A stretch of 64,000 bases of DNA from Agromyces salentinus (GTDB taxonomy: Bacteria > Actinomycetota > Actinomycetes > Actinomycetales > Microbacteriaceae), in assembly GCF_009749395.1 (NCBI RefSeq), contig NZ_WBIR01000013.1, positions 1 to 64,000 of the forward strand, given 5' to 3'. Below the pieces are notes generated by a model. The model saw nothing but the letters and a program-made list of their open reading frames with translations. It was not told the DNA's origin and searched no databases. Below are positions 1 to 8,385 of the stretch, in pieces; the stretch's first letter is position 1; each line of letters starts with the position of its first letter. The translations under genes and the position numbers were made by a program.

Positions 1-62
1 CCCCCGGGGGGGGGGGGGGCCCCCGGCCCCCCCCCCGGGGGGGGGCCCCCCCGCCGCGGCGC
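1..62. other. C/G-only homopolymer runs at the window edge
   Basis: The first 60 bases contain only C and G, almost all in runs of 5-11, and normal coding sequence begins directly after them. The oxidase stop codon follows at once. Nothing like it recurs in the window. It most likely marks a contig end with low-quality or artefactual base calls. Confidence 0.6.
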
Positions 63-2360
63 CTACGCGATGTTCGCGTTGTCCCTGAAGACGTTGTCGG
101 GGTCGACCCGGCGCTTGATCTCGCGCAGGCGCTCGAGCGTGGCGGGCGGATACGCCGCCGCGACGTACTCGGGCCCCTGCCCGGTCTCGAAGCTCAAGTA
201 GGCGCCCGACATGTGCGGCGCCATGAGCTCGTTCCAGCGCTCGCTCGTGCGGTGGCGCGACGAGCCGATCGCCACGACGGAGAACTCCGCCTCGCGGTGG
301 CCGTAGGCCGTGGCCTCCGCCGGCACGTCGTGCACCGCCCCGCCGACCGCGCGGATCTGGAAGAACGGGGTGGCGCCGCTCTCGAGGAAGCGCGCCGCGT
401 CGCGTGCGAACTCGGAGGTGATGCGCCCGACGAGGCCGGAGCGCGACATCGGCTCGCCCTGGCCGGCATGCGCGGTGTCGGCGGCGTTCGAGATGACCGC
501 CTCGTAGGTCGTGAGGCGCACCTCCTGGCCGACGAGCGGCGCGACCTCGGCGAGCGGCTGCAGCCGGGCGAGGATCGTGTCGGGGTCATCCGAGTCGATC
601 ACGGCCATGACCTGCGCGATCTGCGGCTGGCCCGGCCGAGGGGCCCCCATGAGCAGGAAGCTCGTGAGGTCGCGCGGCGCGTCGACGACCCAGTCGCCCC
701 AAGCCTGCAGGAAGCCGGCGGTGTCGCTCGCGTCGAACGCGAGCTGCGCGAATCCCACCTCGCCGACCTCGTCGACCTCGAACTCGAACGCGGTGACGAT
801 GCCGATGTTGGCGCCGGCGCCGCGCGCGGCCCAGAAGAGGTCCGGATGCTCCGCGGCATCCGCTCGCACGATGCTCCCGTCGGCGAGCACGAGTTCGACG
901 GCGCGAACGTGGTCGATCGTGAGGCCGTGCTCGCGCACGAGCCAGCCGATGCCGCCCGCGGTGGCGAGCCCGCCCACGCCCACTCCGCCGTAGTCGCCCG
1001 AGCTCAGCGCCCAGCCGTGCGGGGCGAGGAAGGCGGCGACGTCCATCCAGCGCGCACCGGCCTCGACGCGCACGAGCCGGCGCTCGGCGTCGAGCACCTC
1101 GAGGTCCCGCATGCCGGACAGGTCGATGACGATGCCGCCGTCGTTCGTCGAGCGCCCGCTGATGCCGTGGCCGCCGCTGCGGACGCCGAGCGGCACGTCG
1201 GGGTTGCGGCGCGCGAACGCGAGGGCGTCCGCGACCTCGGCGGCCGTGGTCGGCTGCAGCACGAGCCCGGGCGAGCCGCCGCGCATGTACGTCGACCTCA
1301 CCCGCGAGTAGCCGGCGTCGCCCGGCTCGATCGCCTTCGCCACGAGCGAGGCGGGCACGGCGTCGTAATCGATGCCGTCGCGGCGCTTGGCGCGCACGGT
1401 CGAGCTGCGAACCTGACCTGCACCCGCGCGCAGAGCCGTGGGCGAGGCATCCGCCGCCCCCTCGGTGGTGGACGCGAGCTCGGCCGCGACCGCCGCGCGC
1501 AGGGCGGGCGCGACCTCCTCGGCGAAGTGCACGATCGTGTTCGGGTCGTCGCTCGCGAGGATGAAGGTGCCGATGCCGTCCTCGAGCACGAGCGGCAGCA
1601 TCTGCTCGACCCACTGCTCGGCCGGCCCGTCGAACTGCCCGCCGCCACGGCCGCTCGTGAAGCGGCCGCCGAGGTTCACGAGCCGGCGGATCTCCCGGGG
1701 GTCGCGGCCCGCGGCGATCGCCGCGTCATCGATGGTCCGGTTGCCCCTGGCGAGGTCGCCCGGCTGCAGGTAGCCGAGCGAGGGCAGCCAGCCGTCGCCC
1801 TTGCGGCCGATGAGCCGCAGCATGCGCGGCTTCAGGGCGCCGATCCAGATCGGGATGTTGTGCGCGGGCGCCGGGCCTCGCTTCGCGCCGTCGACGCGGT
1901 GGTAGGTCCCGTCGACGAGGAACCGGCCGCGCTCGTCGACGTCCCACGTGCCGCGGATCACGTCGATCGCCTCGGAGAGGGCGTCGACGGCCTGGCCTGC
2001 GGTCAGGTGCGGCCCGCCCATGGCCCTGATCGGGTCCCAGAACCCGCCGGCGCCGAGCGCGAGGTCGAAGCGCCCGCCCGAGAGCAGGTCGAGGCTCGCG
2101 GCGGCCCGGGCCAGCACGGCCGGCGGCCGCAGCGGCACGTTCGTGACGTTGGCCGCGACGTGGATGCGCTCGGTACGGGCGGCGACCCAGGTCAGGAGCG
2201 TCTGGGTGTCGTGGAACGCCGGCTGGTACGGGTGGTCCTGGAAGGTGACGAGGTCGTAGCCGGATGCCTCTGACAGCTCGGCCAACCGCACGGCCGCCTG
2301 CGGCGGGTCGTTCCGCGGGGTGATGAAGGTGCCGAACCGCAGGTCGTGGCCGTAGTGCAT
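63..2360 (-). CDS. Fused LLM-class flavin oxidoreductase and FAD-linked (PCMH/BBE) oxidase
   Basis: One uninterrupted 765-residue frame carries two enzymes. Residues about 1-290 are a luciferase-like monooxygenase (LLM) TIM barrel, normally using F420 or FMN, with the typical GGRFDLALGAG stretch. Residues about 330-765 are a berberine-bridge/6-hydroxynicotine-oxidase-like FAD enzyme. Its RSGGH motif (His398) is the usual 8-alpha-histidyl FAD attachment site, and the end FRDNANIA is the BBE tail. The second covalent-flavin Cys of bicovalent members is absent; the matching loop reads DYGGVGVGG. The ATG at 2360 has GGGAG 5 nt upstream. The gene is divergent from an HxlR regulator. A fused two-flavin oxidoreductase is inferred; the substrate is unknown. 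Confidence 0.8.
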   Translation of the reverse strand: MHYGHDLRFGTFITPRNDPPQAAVRLAELSEASGYDLVTFQDHPYQPAFHDTQTLLTWVAARTERIHVAANVTNVPLRPPAVLARAAASLDLLSGGRFDLALGAGGFWDPIRAMGGPHLTAGQAVDALSEAIDVIRGTWDVDERGRFLVDGTYHRVDGAKRGPAPAHNIPIWIGALKPRMLRLIGRKGDGWLPSLGYLQPGDLARGNRTIDDAAIAAGRDPREIRRLVNLGGRFTSGRGGGQFDGPAEQWVEQMLPLVLEDGIGTFILASDDPNTIVHFAEEVAPALRAAVAAELASTTEGAADASPTALRAGAGQVRSSTVRAKRRDGIDYDAVPASLVAKAIEPGDAGYSRVRSTYMRGGSPGLVLQPTTAAEVADALAFARRNPDVPLGVRSGGHGISGRSTNDGGIVIDLSGMRDLEVLDAERRLVRVEAGARWMDVAAFLAPHGWALSSGDYGGVGVGGLATAGGIGWLVREHGLTIDHVRAVELVLADGSIVRADAAEHPDLFWAARGAGANIGIVTAFEFEVDEVGEVGFAQLAFDASDTAGFLQAWGDWVVDAPRDLTSFLLMGAPRPGQPQIAQVMAVIDSDDPDTILARLQPLAEVAPLVGQEVRLTTYEAVISNAADTAHAGQGEPMSRSGLVGRITSEFARDAARFLESGATPFFQIRAVGGAVHDVPAEATAYGHREAEFSVVAIGSSRHRTSERWNELMAPHMSGAYLSFETGQGPEYVAAAYPPATLERLREIKRRVDPDNVFRDNANIA

Positions 2361-2423
2361 GGTGCTCCCATCTCGTGACGCACCTCGACTCTGCCGCATC
2401 CGGGCGACCAACCCCGAACCGCT

Positions 2424-2438
2424 GGTAAGCTGCTTACC
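2424..2438. promoter_or_regulatory. Perfect inverted repeat, probable HxlR operator
   Basis: GGTAAGC-T-GCTTACC is a perfect 7-bp inverted repeat with one central base, ending 1 nt before the HxlR start codon. It covers a possible -10 (TAAGCT, 2426-2431) 8 nt before the ATG, so a bound repressor would block its own leaderless promoter. It lies in the 79-nt gap to the divergent oxidase gene and may control both. Confidence 0.55.
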
Positions 2439-2439
2439 T

Positions 2440-2898
2440 ATGGTTAGTGAATCCCCAAGTGATCGAGCGGATGCCGCGGCATCCGTTCGCCCCGTGCGTG
2501 ACGAGCTCGCCGAGCACCGCACCCGACTGCAGGAACTCGGGCACATCGACGAGGCGGCATGCCGACGCTTCCAGCACTCGGTGGAGTTCGCCGGGCGCAA
2601 GTGGAACGCCGCGATCCTCCTCGCGGGCGTGCGCGGCGCCCGACGCTTCAGCGAGTACCGCGCGGCGGTCGACGGCATCTCCGATCGGCTCCTTGCCGCA
2701 CGCCTCAAGGAGCTCGAGGACGAGGGCGTGATCGAGCGGCACGTGCGCGCCACGACGCCCGTGACCATCTCCTACACGCCGAGCACCTCCGGCCTGCAGC
2801 TCATCGAGGTGCTGCAGCCGCTCGTCGAGTGGGAGGTGGAGCACTCGGCGGCACGCGCCGCGGCTCCGGCTCGCGACGACGCACGCGACGCGAGCTGA
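2440..2898 (+). CDS. HxlR-family winged-helix transcriptional regulator
   Basis: 152 residues. The N-terminal Cys (EAACRRF) followed by GRKWNAAIL is the HxlR signature, and the wing region GISDRLLAARLKELEDEGVIER is the typical recognition-helix segment. HxlR proteins are small dimeric regulators, often sensing reactive aldehydes, quinones or redox state, and commonly control a neighbouring oxidoreductase. This fits the divergent LLM/FAD oxidase. The ATG at 2440 directly follows a perfect inverted repeat and a candidate -10 box with no ribosome-binding site, so translation is probably leaderless. An upstream in-frame ATG at 2359 is rejected because it overlaps the oxidase start. Confidence 0.8.
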   Translation: MVSESPSDRADAAASVRPVRDELAEHRTRLQELGHIDEAACRRFQHSVEFAGRKWNAAILLAGVRGARRFSEYRAAVDGISDRLLAARLKELEDEGVIERHVRATTPVTISYTPSTSGLQLIEVLQPLVEWEVEHSAARAAAPARDDARDAS

Positions 2899-2972
2899 CG
2901 CCGCCAGCGGCGTTCTCCCAGCGAGCTGCGGTCGGATGGAAGCCCCCCACCCAGTTCGAGAGAGGCCCCCGC

Positions 2973-3656
2973 GTGAGCGCGACCCCGCCCGTTCCCCCGA
3001 AGATCAAGCAGGCCGCGCGTCTCAAGCAGGAACGAGCGGAGGAACGCGCCAGGAAGCTCGAGGAGCACCGCAGGCGGGAAGCCCGCGCGAAGCGCAACCG
3101 CCGCATCGGCATCTGGTCCGCTGCGATCGGCGGCGCCGTCGTCATCGCCCTGCTCATCACCGCCGTCGTCCTGACCCCGCAGCCGCCGAGCTACTCGGCC
3201 GGTGGGAGCGGCGATGCCATCGAAGGCGTGGAGACGTTCGAGAACGTCTCCGAGCACGTCCAGGGAGCCGTGGACTACGAGCAGACCCCGCCGGCCGGCG
3301 GCCCGCACGACCCGGCATGGCTGAACTGCGGCGTGTACTCCCAGCCGGTGCCCGACGAGAACGCCGTTCACTCCCTCGAGCACGGCGCGCTCTGGATCAC
3401 CTACGACCCCTCGCTGTCCGAATCGGAGGTCTCGGAGCTCCGCACGAAGCTCCCCTCGACCTACGTGGTCCTCTCACCGTTCGAGGGCCTCCCCTCACCG
3501 ATCGTCCTGAGCGGATGGAACAGGCAGCTCTCCGTCGAGGACGTGGCCGATCCGCGCATCGAGTCGTTCATCGAGGAGTACTGGCAGAGCGGCGACGTGC
3601 CGGAGCCCGGCGCTCCGTGCACGGGCGCCGTGGACGGTCAGGGCAAGGTCGGATGA
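2973..3656 (+). CDS. DUF3105 membrane-anchored extracytoplasmic protein
   Basis: 227 residues from a GTG. Residues about 10-45 are a highly charged K/R/E-rich cytoplasmic segment. One transmembrane helix follows (about 50-72, GIWSAAIGGAVVIALLITAV), then an exported domain with the DUF3105 pattern NCGVYSQPVPDENAVHSLEHGALWITY. The family has no proven function. Its conserved His residues (VHSLEHG) suggest a metal site. The gene overlaps the DUF305 gene by 4 nt (ATGA), so the two are translationally coupled. Confidence 0.8.
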   Translation: MSATPPVPPKIKQAARLKQERAEERARKLEEHRRREARAKRNRRIGIWSAAIGGAVVIALLITAVVLTPQPPSYSAGGSGDAIEGVETFENVSEHVQGAVDYEQTPPAGGPHDPAWLNCGVYSQPVPDENAVHSLEHGALWITYDPSLSESEVSELRTKLPSTYVVLSPFEGLPSPIVLSGWNRQLSVEDVADPRIESFIEEYWQSGDVPEPGAPCTGAVDGQGKVG

Positions 3657-4309
3657 CCCGGAAGGACGGCGCCATCGGGCGGGTGTCGGTGCTCGTCGCG
3701 GCATCCGTCGCCCTCGTGGTCGTCGCCCTCGTCGCGTTCTCGATCGGACGCCTGAGCACGCTGGCCGACCCCACCCCGACCGACACCGGCGCCGAAGCCG
3801 GGTTCTCACGGGACATGCAGGTGCATCACCTCCAGGGCGCCGAGCTCGCGATGATCGTCCGCGACGAGACGGACGACCCCGACATCCGCCTGCTCGCGTA
3901 CGACATCGCGCAGACCCAGTCGCAGCAGGCGGGGCAGCTGTACGGGTGGCTTCGAGCGTGGGAGCTCCCACAGGCGGCATCCGAGCCGTCGATGACCTGG
4001 ATGACCAGGTCGCCGGCCGCGGGCGCGGTCCACGACGGACATGGCGAGGAGGGTCACGGGCCCGGCCGGCCGATGCCGGGCCTCGCGACCCCGGAGCAGA
4101 TCGAGGAGCTGCGGGCCGCGAGCGGCGTCGAGGCCGAACGGATCTTCCTCGAGCTCATGATCGCGCATCACCGCGGCGCGATCGAGATGGCCGACGCGGT
4201 CCTGGAACGCTCGAGCGACCCGCTCGTGACGCCCTTCGCCAGGGCCGTCGTGAAGAGTCAGGACGCGGAGATCGCCCTCATGGAGGACCTGCTCGCCGAG
4301 CGCGGTTGA
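3653..4309 (+). CDS. DUF305 membrane-anchored protein
   Basis: 218 residues. An N-terminal membrane anchor (about 10-32) precedes an exported ferritin-like four-helix DUF305 domain. The first signature is DMQVHHLQGAELAMIV and the second MIAHHRGAIEMA; together these His/Met clusters are the expected metal-binding surface. A His/Gly-rich linker (VHDGHGEEGHGPG, about residue 125) could also bind metal. DUF305 proteins often sit beside copper-handling genes, but none is visible here, so a role in metal stress is inference. The start overlaps the DUF3105 stop (ATGA). Confidence 0.8.
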   Translation: MTRKDGAIGRVSVLVAASVALVVVALVAFSIGRLSTLADPTPTDTGAEAGFSRDMQVHHLQGAELAMIVRDETDDPDIRLLAYDIAQTQSQQAGQLYGWLRAWELPQAASEPSMTWMTRSPAAGAVHDGHGEEGHGPGRPMPGLATPEQIEELRAASGVEAERIFLELMIAHHRGAIEMADAVLERSSDPLVTPFARAVVKSQDAEIALMEDLLAERG

Positions 4310-4393
4310 GCGGCGCACGTCGAGGTGGCAGCCTCGGTGATCGATCGCGACGACGGCGAACGAGCCGACCCCCGTGCTGCGACCGACACTCGG

Positions 4394-4870
4394 TCACGCA
4401 GGGTCGGAGCGGCTCGAGGCGGCGACGTACTTGTGGAGCAGCCGGGCGAACTCCACCCGTTCGCGGTCGTCCCAATCCCTGGTGATGTACTCGAAGGCCC
4501 GGCGCTGCTGGTGCCGCGAAGTCGCGAGCACCTCGCGCCCGCGCGACGTGAGACGCAGCGTGACGCTGCGCCCGTCGGTCTGCGAGGCCACGCGTTCGAC
4601 CAGTCCGTCGCCGACGCACGACGCGGCGAGACGGCTGACCGCAGTCCGCTCCATTCCCATGGCGGCGGCCACCGCGTTGACGCCCAGCTGCCCGTCCGAC
4701 TCCTCGACGATCGCCAGGAGGAGATCGCGGCGGACGTCCGTTCGAGCCACCGGCGCGTCGATCGGCACGCTGCTCGTGCGTCTCCGCAGTCGCGAGAACG
4801 CCGTCCCGATGGACTCGAGCAGTTCGTCGTCGCCGGGATCGGACGCCGCGGCGCGGTCGTGACTCGTCAT
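4394..4870 (-). CDS. MarR-family transcriptional regulator
   Basis: 158 residues with the MarR winged helix: LGVNAVAAAMGMERTAVSRLAASCVGDGLVERV is helix-turn-helix plus recognition helix, and TDGRSVTLRLTSRGREVL is the wing. The ATG at 4870 has a strong AGGAGG site. The divergent amidohydrolase promoter region holds a perfect inverted repeat (4886-4900), so control of itself and that gene is likely. MarR proteins usually lose DNA binding when a small aromatic or acidic ligand binds. The ligand here is unknown. Confidence 0.85.
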   Translation of the reverse strand: MTSHDRAAASDPGDDELLESIGTAFSRLRRRTSSVPIDAPVARTDVRRDLLLAIVEESDGQLGVNAVAAAMGMERTAVSRLAASCVGDGLVERVASQTDGRSVTLRLTSRGREVLATSRHQQRRAFEYITRDWDDRERVEFARLLHKYVAASSRSDPA

Positions 4871-4885
4871 GACACCTCCTAAGTG

Positions 4886-4900
4886 TGTGCATTCTGCACA
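4886..4900. promoter_or_regulatory. Inverted repeat, probable MarR operator
   Basis: TGTGCA-TTC-TGCACA is a perfect 6-bp inverted repeat with a 3-nt spacer in the divergent gap between the MarR gene and the amidohydrolase. It lies just upstream of a candidate rightward -10 (TAGACT, 4908-4913), as expected for a MarR dimer site. Confidence 0.55.
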
Positions 4901-4972
4901 TAGGTGCTAGACTACACGTAAATGGGCTCGCCGTCTGGTCGTGCTCTCGTGCATGGAGTGGGAAGAAGTCGT

Positions 4973-6268
4973 ATGCGTACTGCAATTGTGGCCGGTCGGG
5001 TCTTCGACGGCACCAGGAGCCTCGGCCCGAAGACGGTCGTCATCGCCGACGGGCTCATCGAGTCCATCGGTGACGACACGCCCGCGGGTGCAGACGTCGT
5101 CGAAGCACCGGGAGCGACGCTCCTGCCCGGCCTCATCGACGCGCACGTGCACACCGACACCGCGGGGCTCCGCATGGCGTTGCAGTTCGGCGTGACCACG
5201 GAGCTCGAGATGCAGGGCGCGAACACCGCCCGCGACCGCGCGCACATCGCCGAGGACGACACCCTGGCCGACGTCCGTTCCGCCGGTTTCGGCCTCACCC
5301 CTCCCGGAGGACACCCGGAGGAGCTGTTCCCCAAGGACTTCGACCCCCAGCGCGGCGGAGGCCGCGGCGGTCCCGGCGGGCGCCCCGGCGGTCCCGGCGG
5401 GCGCCCCGGCGGTCCCGGCCGGCGCCCCGGCGCGCCGGAACGGGTCGACCCGATCGTGCGCGCGAAGGTGACGACGCCGGAGGAGGCCGTCGAGGTCGTC
5501 GGCCGGCTCGCTCGCGCCGGCTCCGACTACATCAAGTTCATGGTCGACGACGGCAGCGTGGAGGGGCACCCCGGCCTTCCCATGCTCGACCAGGCGACGC
5601 TGGACGCCGGCGTGGCCGAAGCCCACCGACTCGGCATGCTGACCGTGGCGCACGCGCTCACCATCGAGGCCACGCAGATGAGCATCCGGGCGGGCATCGA
5701 CGGCCTGGCGCACCTGTTCATGGACCGCCCGCACACGCCGGAGATCATCGACGCCATCGCGCAGTCGGGCGCATTCGTCGTCGCCTGCGTGGTGCTCGAC
5801 GCCTCGATGATGGGCATCACCGGCTCGGCACTCGCGGACGACCCGCGAGTGGCCGGCAAGCTCACCCCGGAATGGGACTCGACGCTGCGCAGCAGCTTCA
5901 ACCACTACCCGCAGGGCCGGCTCGAGGACGTCCTGGCCACCGTTCGCGCGCTCGAGGCGGCCGGAGTCGACCTCCTCATCGGCACGGACGTGTCCCAGCC
6001 GCTGCCCTTCCTCGGCGGCCTCGCGCACGGTGCGAGCGTGCACCAGGAACTGCAGTACTTCGTCGATGCCGGGCTGGCGCCCACGACCGCGCTCAGCGCC
6101 GCCACGGCGGTGACGGCTCGTCGCTTCGGCCTCGCCGATCGCGGCACGATCGCCGTGGGCCGGCGCGCCGACCTGCTCCTCGTCGACGGCGACCCGACCA
6201 CGACGATCGGCGACACGCTGAACGTGCGCGACGTCTGGCGTCGCGGCGTGCGTCAGTCCGCGGCCTGA
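4973..6268 (+). CDS. Metal-dependent amidohydrolase (imidazolonepropionase-like)
   Basis: 431 residues, amidohydrolase superfamily. GLIDAHVHTDT provides the HxH metal ligands, IKFMVDDGS a candidate metal-bridging Lys, AHALTIEATQ and GLAHL the further His ligands, and GTDVS the catalytic Asp. Residues 127-155 are a Gly/Arg/Pro tandem repeat not expected in the family. The substrate (cyclic amide, dipeptide or similar) cannot be told from sequence. The ATG at 4973 is chosen for its GGAAG site. An in-frame ATG at 4922 lies 8 nt after a TAGACT -10, so a leaderless form 17 residues longer is possible. Its stop overlaps the convergent esterase stop by 16 nt. Confidence 0.75.
   Translation: MRTAIVAGRVFDGTRSLGPKTVVIADGLIESIGDDTPAGADVVEAPGATLLPGLIDAHVHTDTAGLRMALQFGVTTELEMQGANTARDRAHIAEDDTLADVRSAGFGLTPPGGHPEELFPKDFDPQRGGGRGGPGGRPGGPGGRPGGPGRRPGAPERVDPIVRAKVTTPEEAVEVVGRLARAGSDYIKFMVDDGSVEGHPGLPMLDQATLDAGVAEAHRLGMLTVAHALTIEATQMSIRAGIDGLAHLFMDRPHTPEIIDAIAQSGAFVVACVVLDASMMGITGSALADDPRVAGKLTPEWDSTLRSSFNHYPQGRLEDVLATVRALEAAGVDLLIGTDVSQPLPFLGGLAHGASVHQELQYFVDAGLAPTTALSAATAVTARRFGLADRGTIAVGRRADLLLVDGDPTTTIGDTLNVRDVWRRGVRQSAA
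5375..5437. repeat. 21-bp in-frame tandem repeat inside the amidohydrolase
   Basis: Three copies of a 21-nt unit, the third degenerate, encode the 7-residue repeat GGRPGGP. The period is a multiple of three, so copy number can change without breaking the frame. Confidence 0.8.
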
Positions 6269-7302
6269 GCCGGGGCCCAGCGGCTCGTGCCCGCGAGCCG
6301 CTGGGCGAGCCACGCCGCCTGTCGCGGCCAGTGCGCGCCCGCGCCGCCCTCGTGCTCGTTGAACGCGTACTCCACGATCTCGGCCTCGGCCCCCGTCGCT
6401 CTCGCGTCGGCTCCAGTTTCCGCGCGGGCGGCGGACGCCCAGCGGTTCCGCGCCGCGTACACGGTCGACGGCGGGCAGACGGGATCCATGAGCGCCACCG
6501 AGAACAGCGCCGGCGCACTCGCGCGCGCCGCGAAGTTCACCCCGTCGAAGTAGGCGAGCGTCTCGAACACCCGGCCCGCGGCATCCCGGTGCACCGAGAG
6601 GTAGCGCACGACCTCCTGGTACGGGTCGCGGTCGGTCAGGCCGACGGCACGCTCGAAGTGGCAGAGGAAGGGCACGTCGGGCATCGCGCCGACGAGCCCG
6701 TCACTCAGTCCCGCCGCGGCGATCGCGATGCCGCCGCCCTGGCTGCTTCCGCAGACGCTCACGCGGTCGGCGTCGACCTGCGGGAGTGAGCGGACCGCAT
6801 CGACGGCGAGCACCGCATCGGTGTACACGCGCCGGTAGAAGTACGTCGCCGGATCCTCGATTCCGCGGGTCATGAAGCCCGCGACCGACGGGCCGGTGCC
6901 GTGCGGATCGGCCGTCACGCCGCCGGTGCCCCAGCCGCTCCCCTGGCCGCGGGTGTCCATGAAGAAGTGCGCGTAGCCGGCGCTCGCCCACGCGAGGCGC
7001 TCGTGCGGCAGGCCGCGTCCGCCGTTGTACCCGTTGAACTCGACGACCGTCGGCAGTGCGCCCGAGGCGCCCACCGGCACGATGAACCAGCCTCCGATCG
7101 GGTCGCCGCCGAACCCGCTGAAGCGCACGTCGTAGACCTCGACGGTCGCGAGCCCGGCGTCGATCCGGGTGAGCGTGGGCGCCTGGGCGAGCGCGCGCGA
7201 CTCGGCGATCGTCGACCGCCAGAACTCGTCGAAGTCCGCCGGTTCGGCCACGTCGGGCCGATACGTGCGCAGGTCGGTGGGAGCGAGGTCGAAGCGGGGC
7301 AT
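6253..7302 (-). CDS. Acetyl xylan esterase family (AXE1) alpha/beta hydrolase
   Basis: 349 residues, the normal AXE1/cephalosporin-C-deacetylase length. The nucleophile elbow is CGSSQGG, the Asp lies in LMDPVCPPST and the His in NEHEGG. The oxyanion-side motif MDTRGQGSGW is typical. The family removes acetyl groups from xylo-oligosaccharides or cephalosporins, and no signal peptide is seen, so it probably acts on imported acetylated sugars in the cytoplasm. The ATG at 7302 starts the conserved FDLAPTDLRTY segment. The frame stays open upstream, but that part is antisense to other genes. A cephalosporin-type substrate is possible. Confidence 0.85.
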   Translation of the reverse strand: MPRFDLAPTDLRTYRPDVAEPADFDEFWRSTIAESRALAQAPTLTRIDAGLATVEVYDVRFSGFGGDPIGGWFIVPVGASGALPTVVEFNGYNGGRGLPHERLAWASAGYAHFFMDTRGQGSGWGTGGVTADPHGTGPSVAGFMTRGIEDPATYFYRRVYTDAVLAVDAVRSLPQVDADRVSVCGSSQGGGIAIAAAGLSDGLVGAMPDVPFLCHFERAVGLTDRDPYQEVVRYLSVHRDAAGRVFETLAYFDGVNFAARASAPALFSVALMDPVCPPSTVYAARNRWASAARAETGADARATGAEAEIVEYAFNEHEGGAGAHWPRQAAWLAQRLAGTSRWAPAQAAD

Positions 7303-7376
7303 CTGCGTCCTTCTCGATCGGATGCCGCGGCAGGGCCGCCGACGGCGACGCCAGCGTAGCCGACGGAGTGGTGCAG

Positions 7377-8315
7377 TCAGATCGCCCGGTGGTCGACGAA
7401 CGGCATGCGCGGCCCGCGCTTGGGCTTGCCCTGGACCCCCGTCGTGCCGAGGAGGCGCACGACCCGCTGACGATGCCCGGCCCAGGGCGTCATCGCCTCG
7501 AGCATCTCGTCGTCGGTCATGTCGCGACCCCAGAGGGCATGGCCGACGTAGTTCGAGAGGTGGTAGTCGCCGACCGACAGGGCATCGGCGTCTCCGAGGG
7601 CGCGCTGCGCGACCTCGGCGACGGTCCACGCGCCGACGCCGGGCATGACCTGCAGCCGCGCCGCGGCGTCGGCCGGGCTCATGCCGCCCGCCTCCTCGAG
7701 GCGGACCGCATGACGGGCCGCCGTCACGATCGTGCGCGACCGCCGAGGGTCGACGCCCGCGCGGTGCCACTCCCACGAGGGCACGAGCGCCCACTGCTCG
7801 GGGGTCGGCTGCACCTTCAGCCGACGTGCAACGCCGCCCACGGCCGGAAGCGCCGGGCCGGGCGCCTCCTCGCCGAAGCGGTGCACGAGCCACCGCCATG
7901 ACTCGTGCGCCTGCAGCGTGATGACCTTCTGCTCGAGGATCGCGGGCACGAGCGCCTCGAACACGCGGCCGGTCCGCAGCATCCGCAGTCCGGGATTCCG
8001 CCGGTGCGCCTCGTCGAGGAGGGCGATGCGCGGCACGAAGGCAGCGGGGTCGTCGCCGTCGCCGAGCACGGCAGGAGCCTCGTCGACCGCGTCCCGGCCG
8101 CCCGGCCCCCACGCGTCGGCCCTGAGCTCGTCGCGGGAGACCTGCACGTACCGCACCGTCGCGACGCCCGTGCGAGTACGCGTCGTGCGCCACACCGCGC
8201 CGTCGACGGTGCGCCGGAAGGTGGGGTCGCCGGGTCCGCGCCGCAGGGGGCCGATCGTCTGCTGGAGGTCGGTCGGATGCCGCGGGCGCCACGTGCGGGA
8301 ATGCTCGGCGATCAC
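7377..8315 (-). CDS. AlkA-type DNA-3-methyladenine glycosylase (HhH-GPD)
   Basis: 312 residues from a GTG. LQVMPGVGAWTVAEVAQRALGDAD is the helix-hairpin-helix and GPD loop. The Asp in SVGDYHL is the expected catalytic residue. FEALVPAILEQKVI is the usual N-terminal substrate-pocket helix. The family removes alkylated bases from DNA in base excision repair. It is divergent from the SRAP gene, another DNA-damage protein, with a 70-nt shared gap. A CACACT box 6 nt before the GTG suggests leaderless expression. Confidence 0.85.
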   Translation of the reverse strand: MIAEHSRTWRPRHPTDLQQTIGPLRRGPGDPTFRRTVDGAVWRTTRTRTGVATVRYVQVSRDELRADAWGPGGRDAVDEAPAVLGDGDDPAAFVPRIALLDEAHRRNPGLRMLRTGRVFEALVPAILEQKVITLQAHESWRWLVHRFGEEAPGPALPAVGGVARRLKVQPTPEQWALVPSWEWHRAGVDPRRSRTIVTAARHAVRLEEAGGMSPADAAARLQVMPGVGAWTVAEVAQRALGDADALSVGDYHLSNYVGHALWGRDMTDDEMLEAMTPWAGHRQRVVRLLGTTGVQGKPKRGPRMPFVDHRAI

Positions 8316-8385
8316 GCACCCAGTGTGACCCCGCCCGCTGACAGTCGCCAGAGCGGATGTCGGCGGACGGGTGCAGACTGGACGC

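Noticed and set aside
1-62. G-quadruplex-forming telomere-like end
   Set aside because: No repeat unit is present; irregular homopolymers fit an artefact better.
2361-2768. 136-residue N-terminal extension of the fused oxidase
   Set aside because: It is antisense to the HxlR gene, and the conserved LLM sequence starts at 2360.
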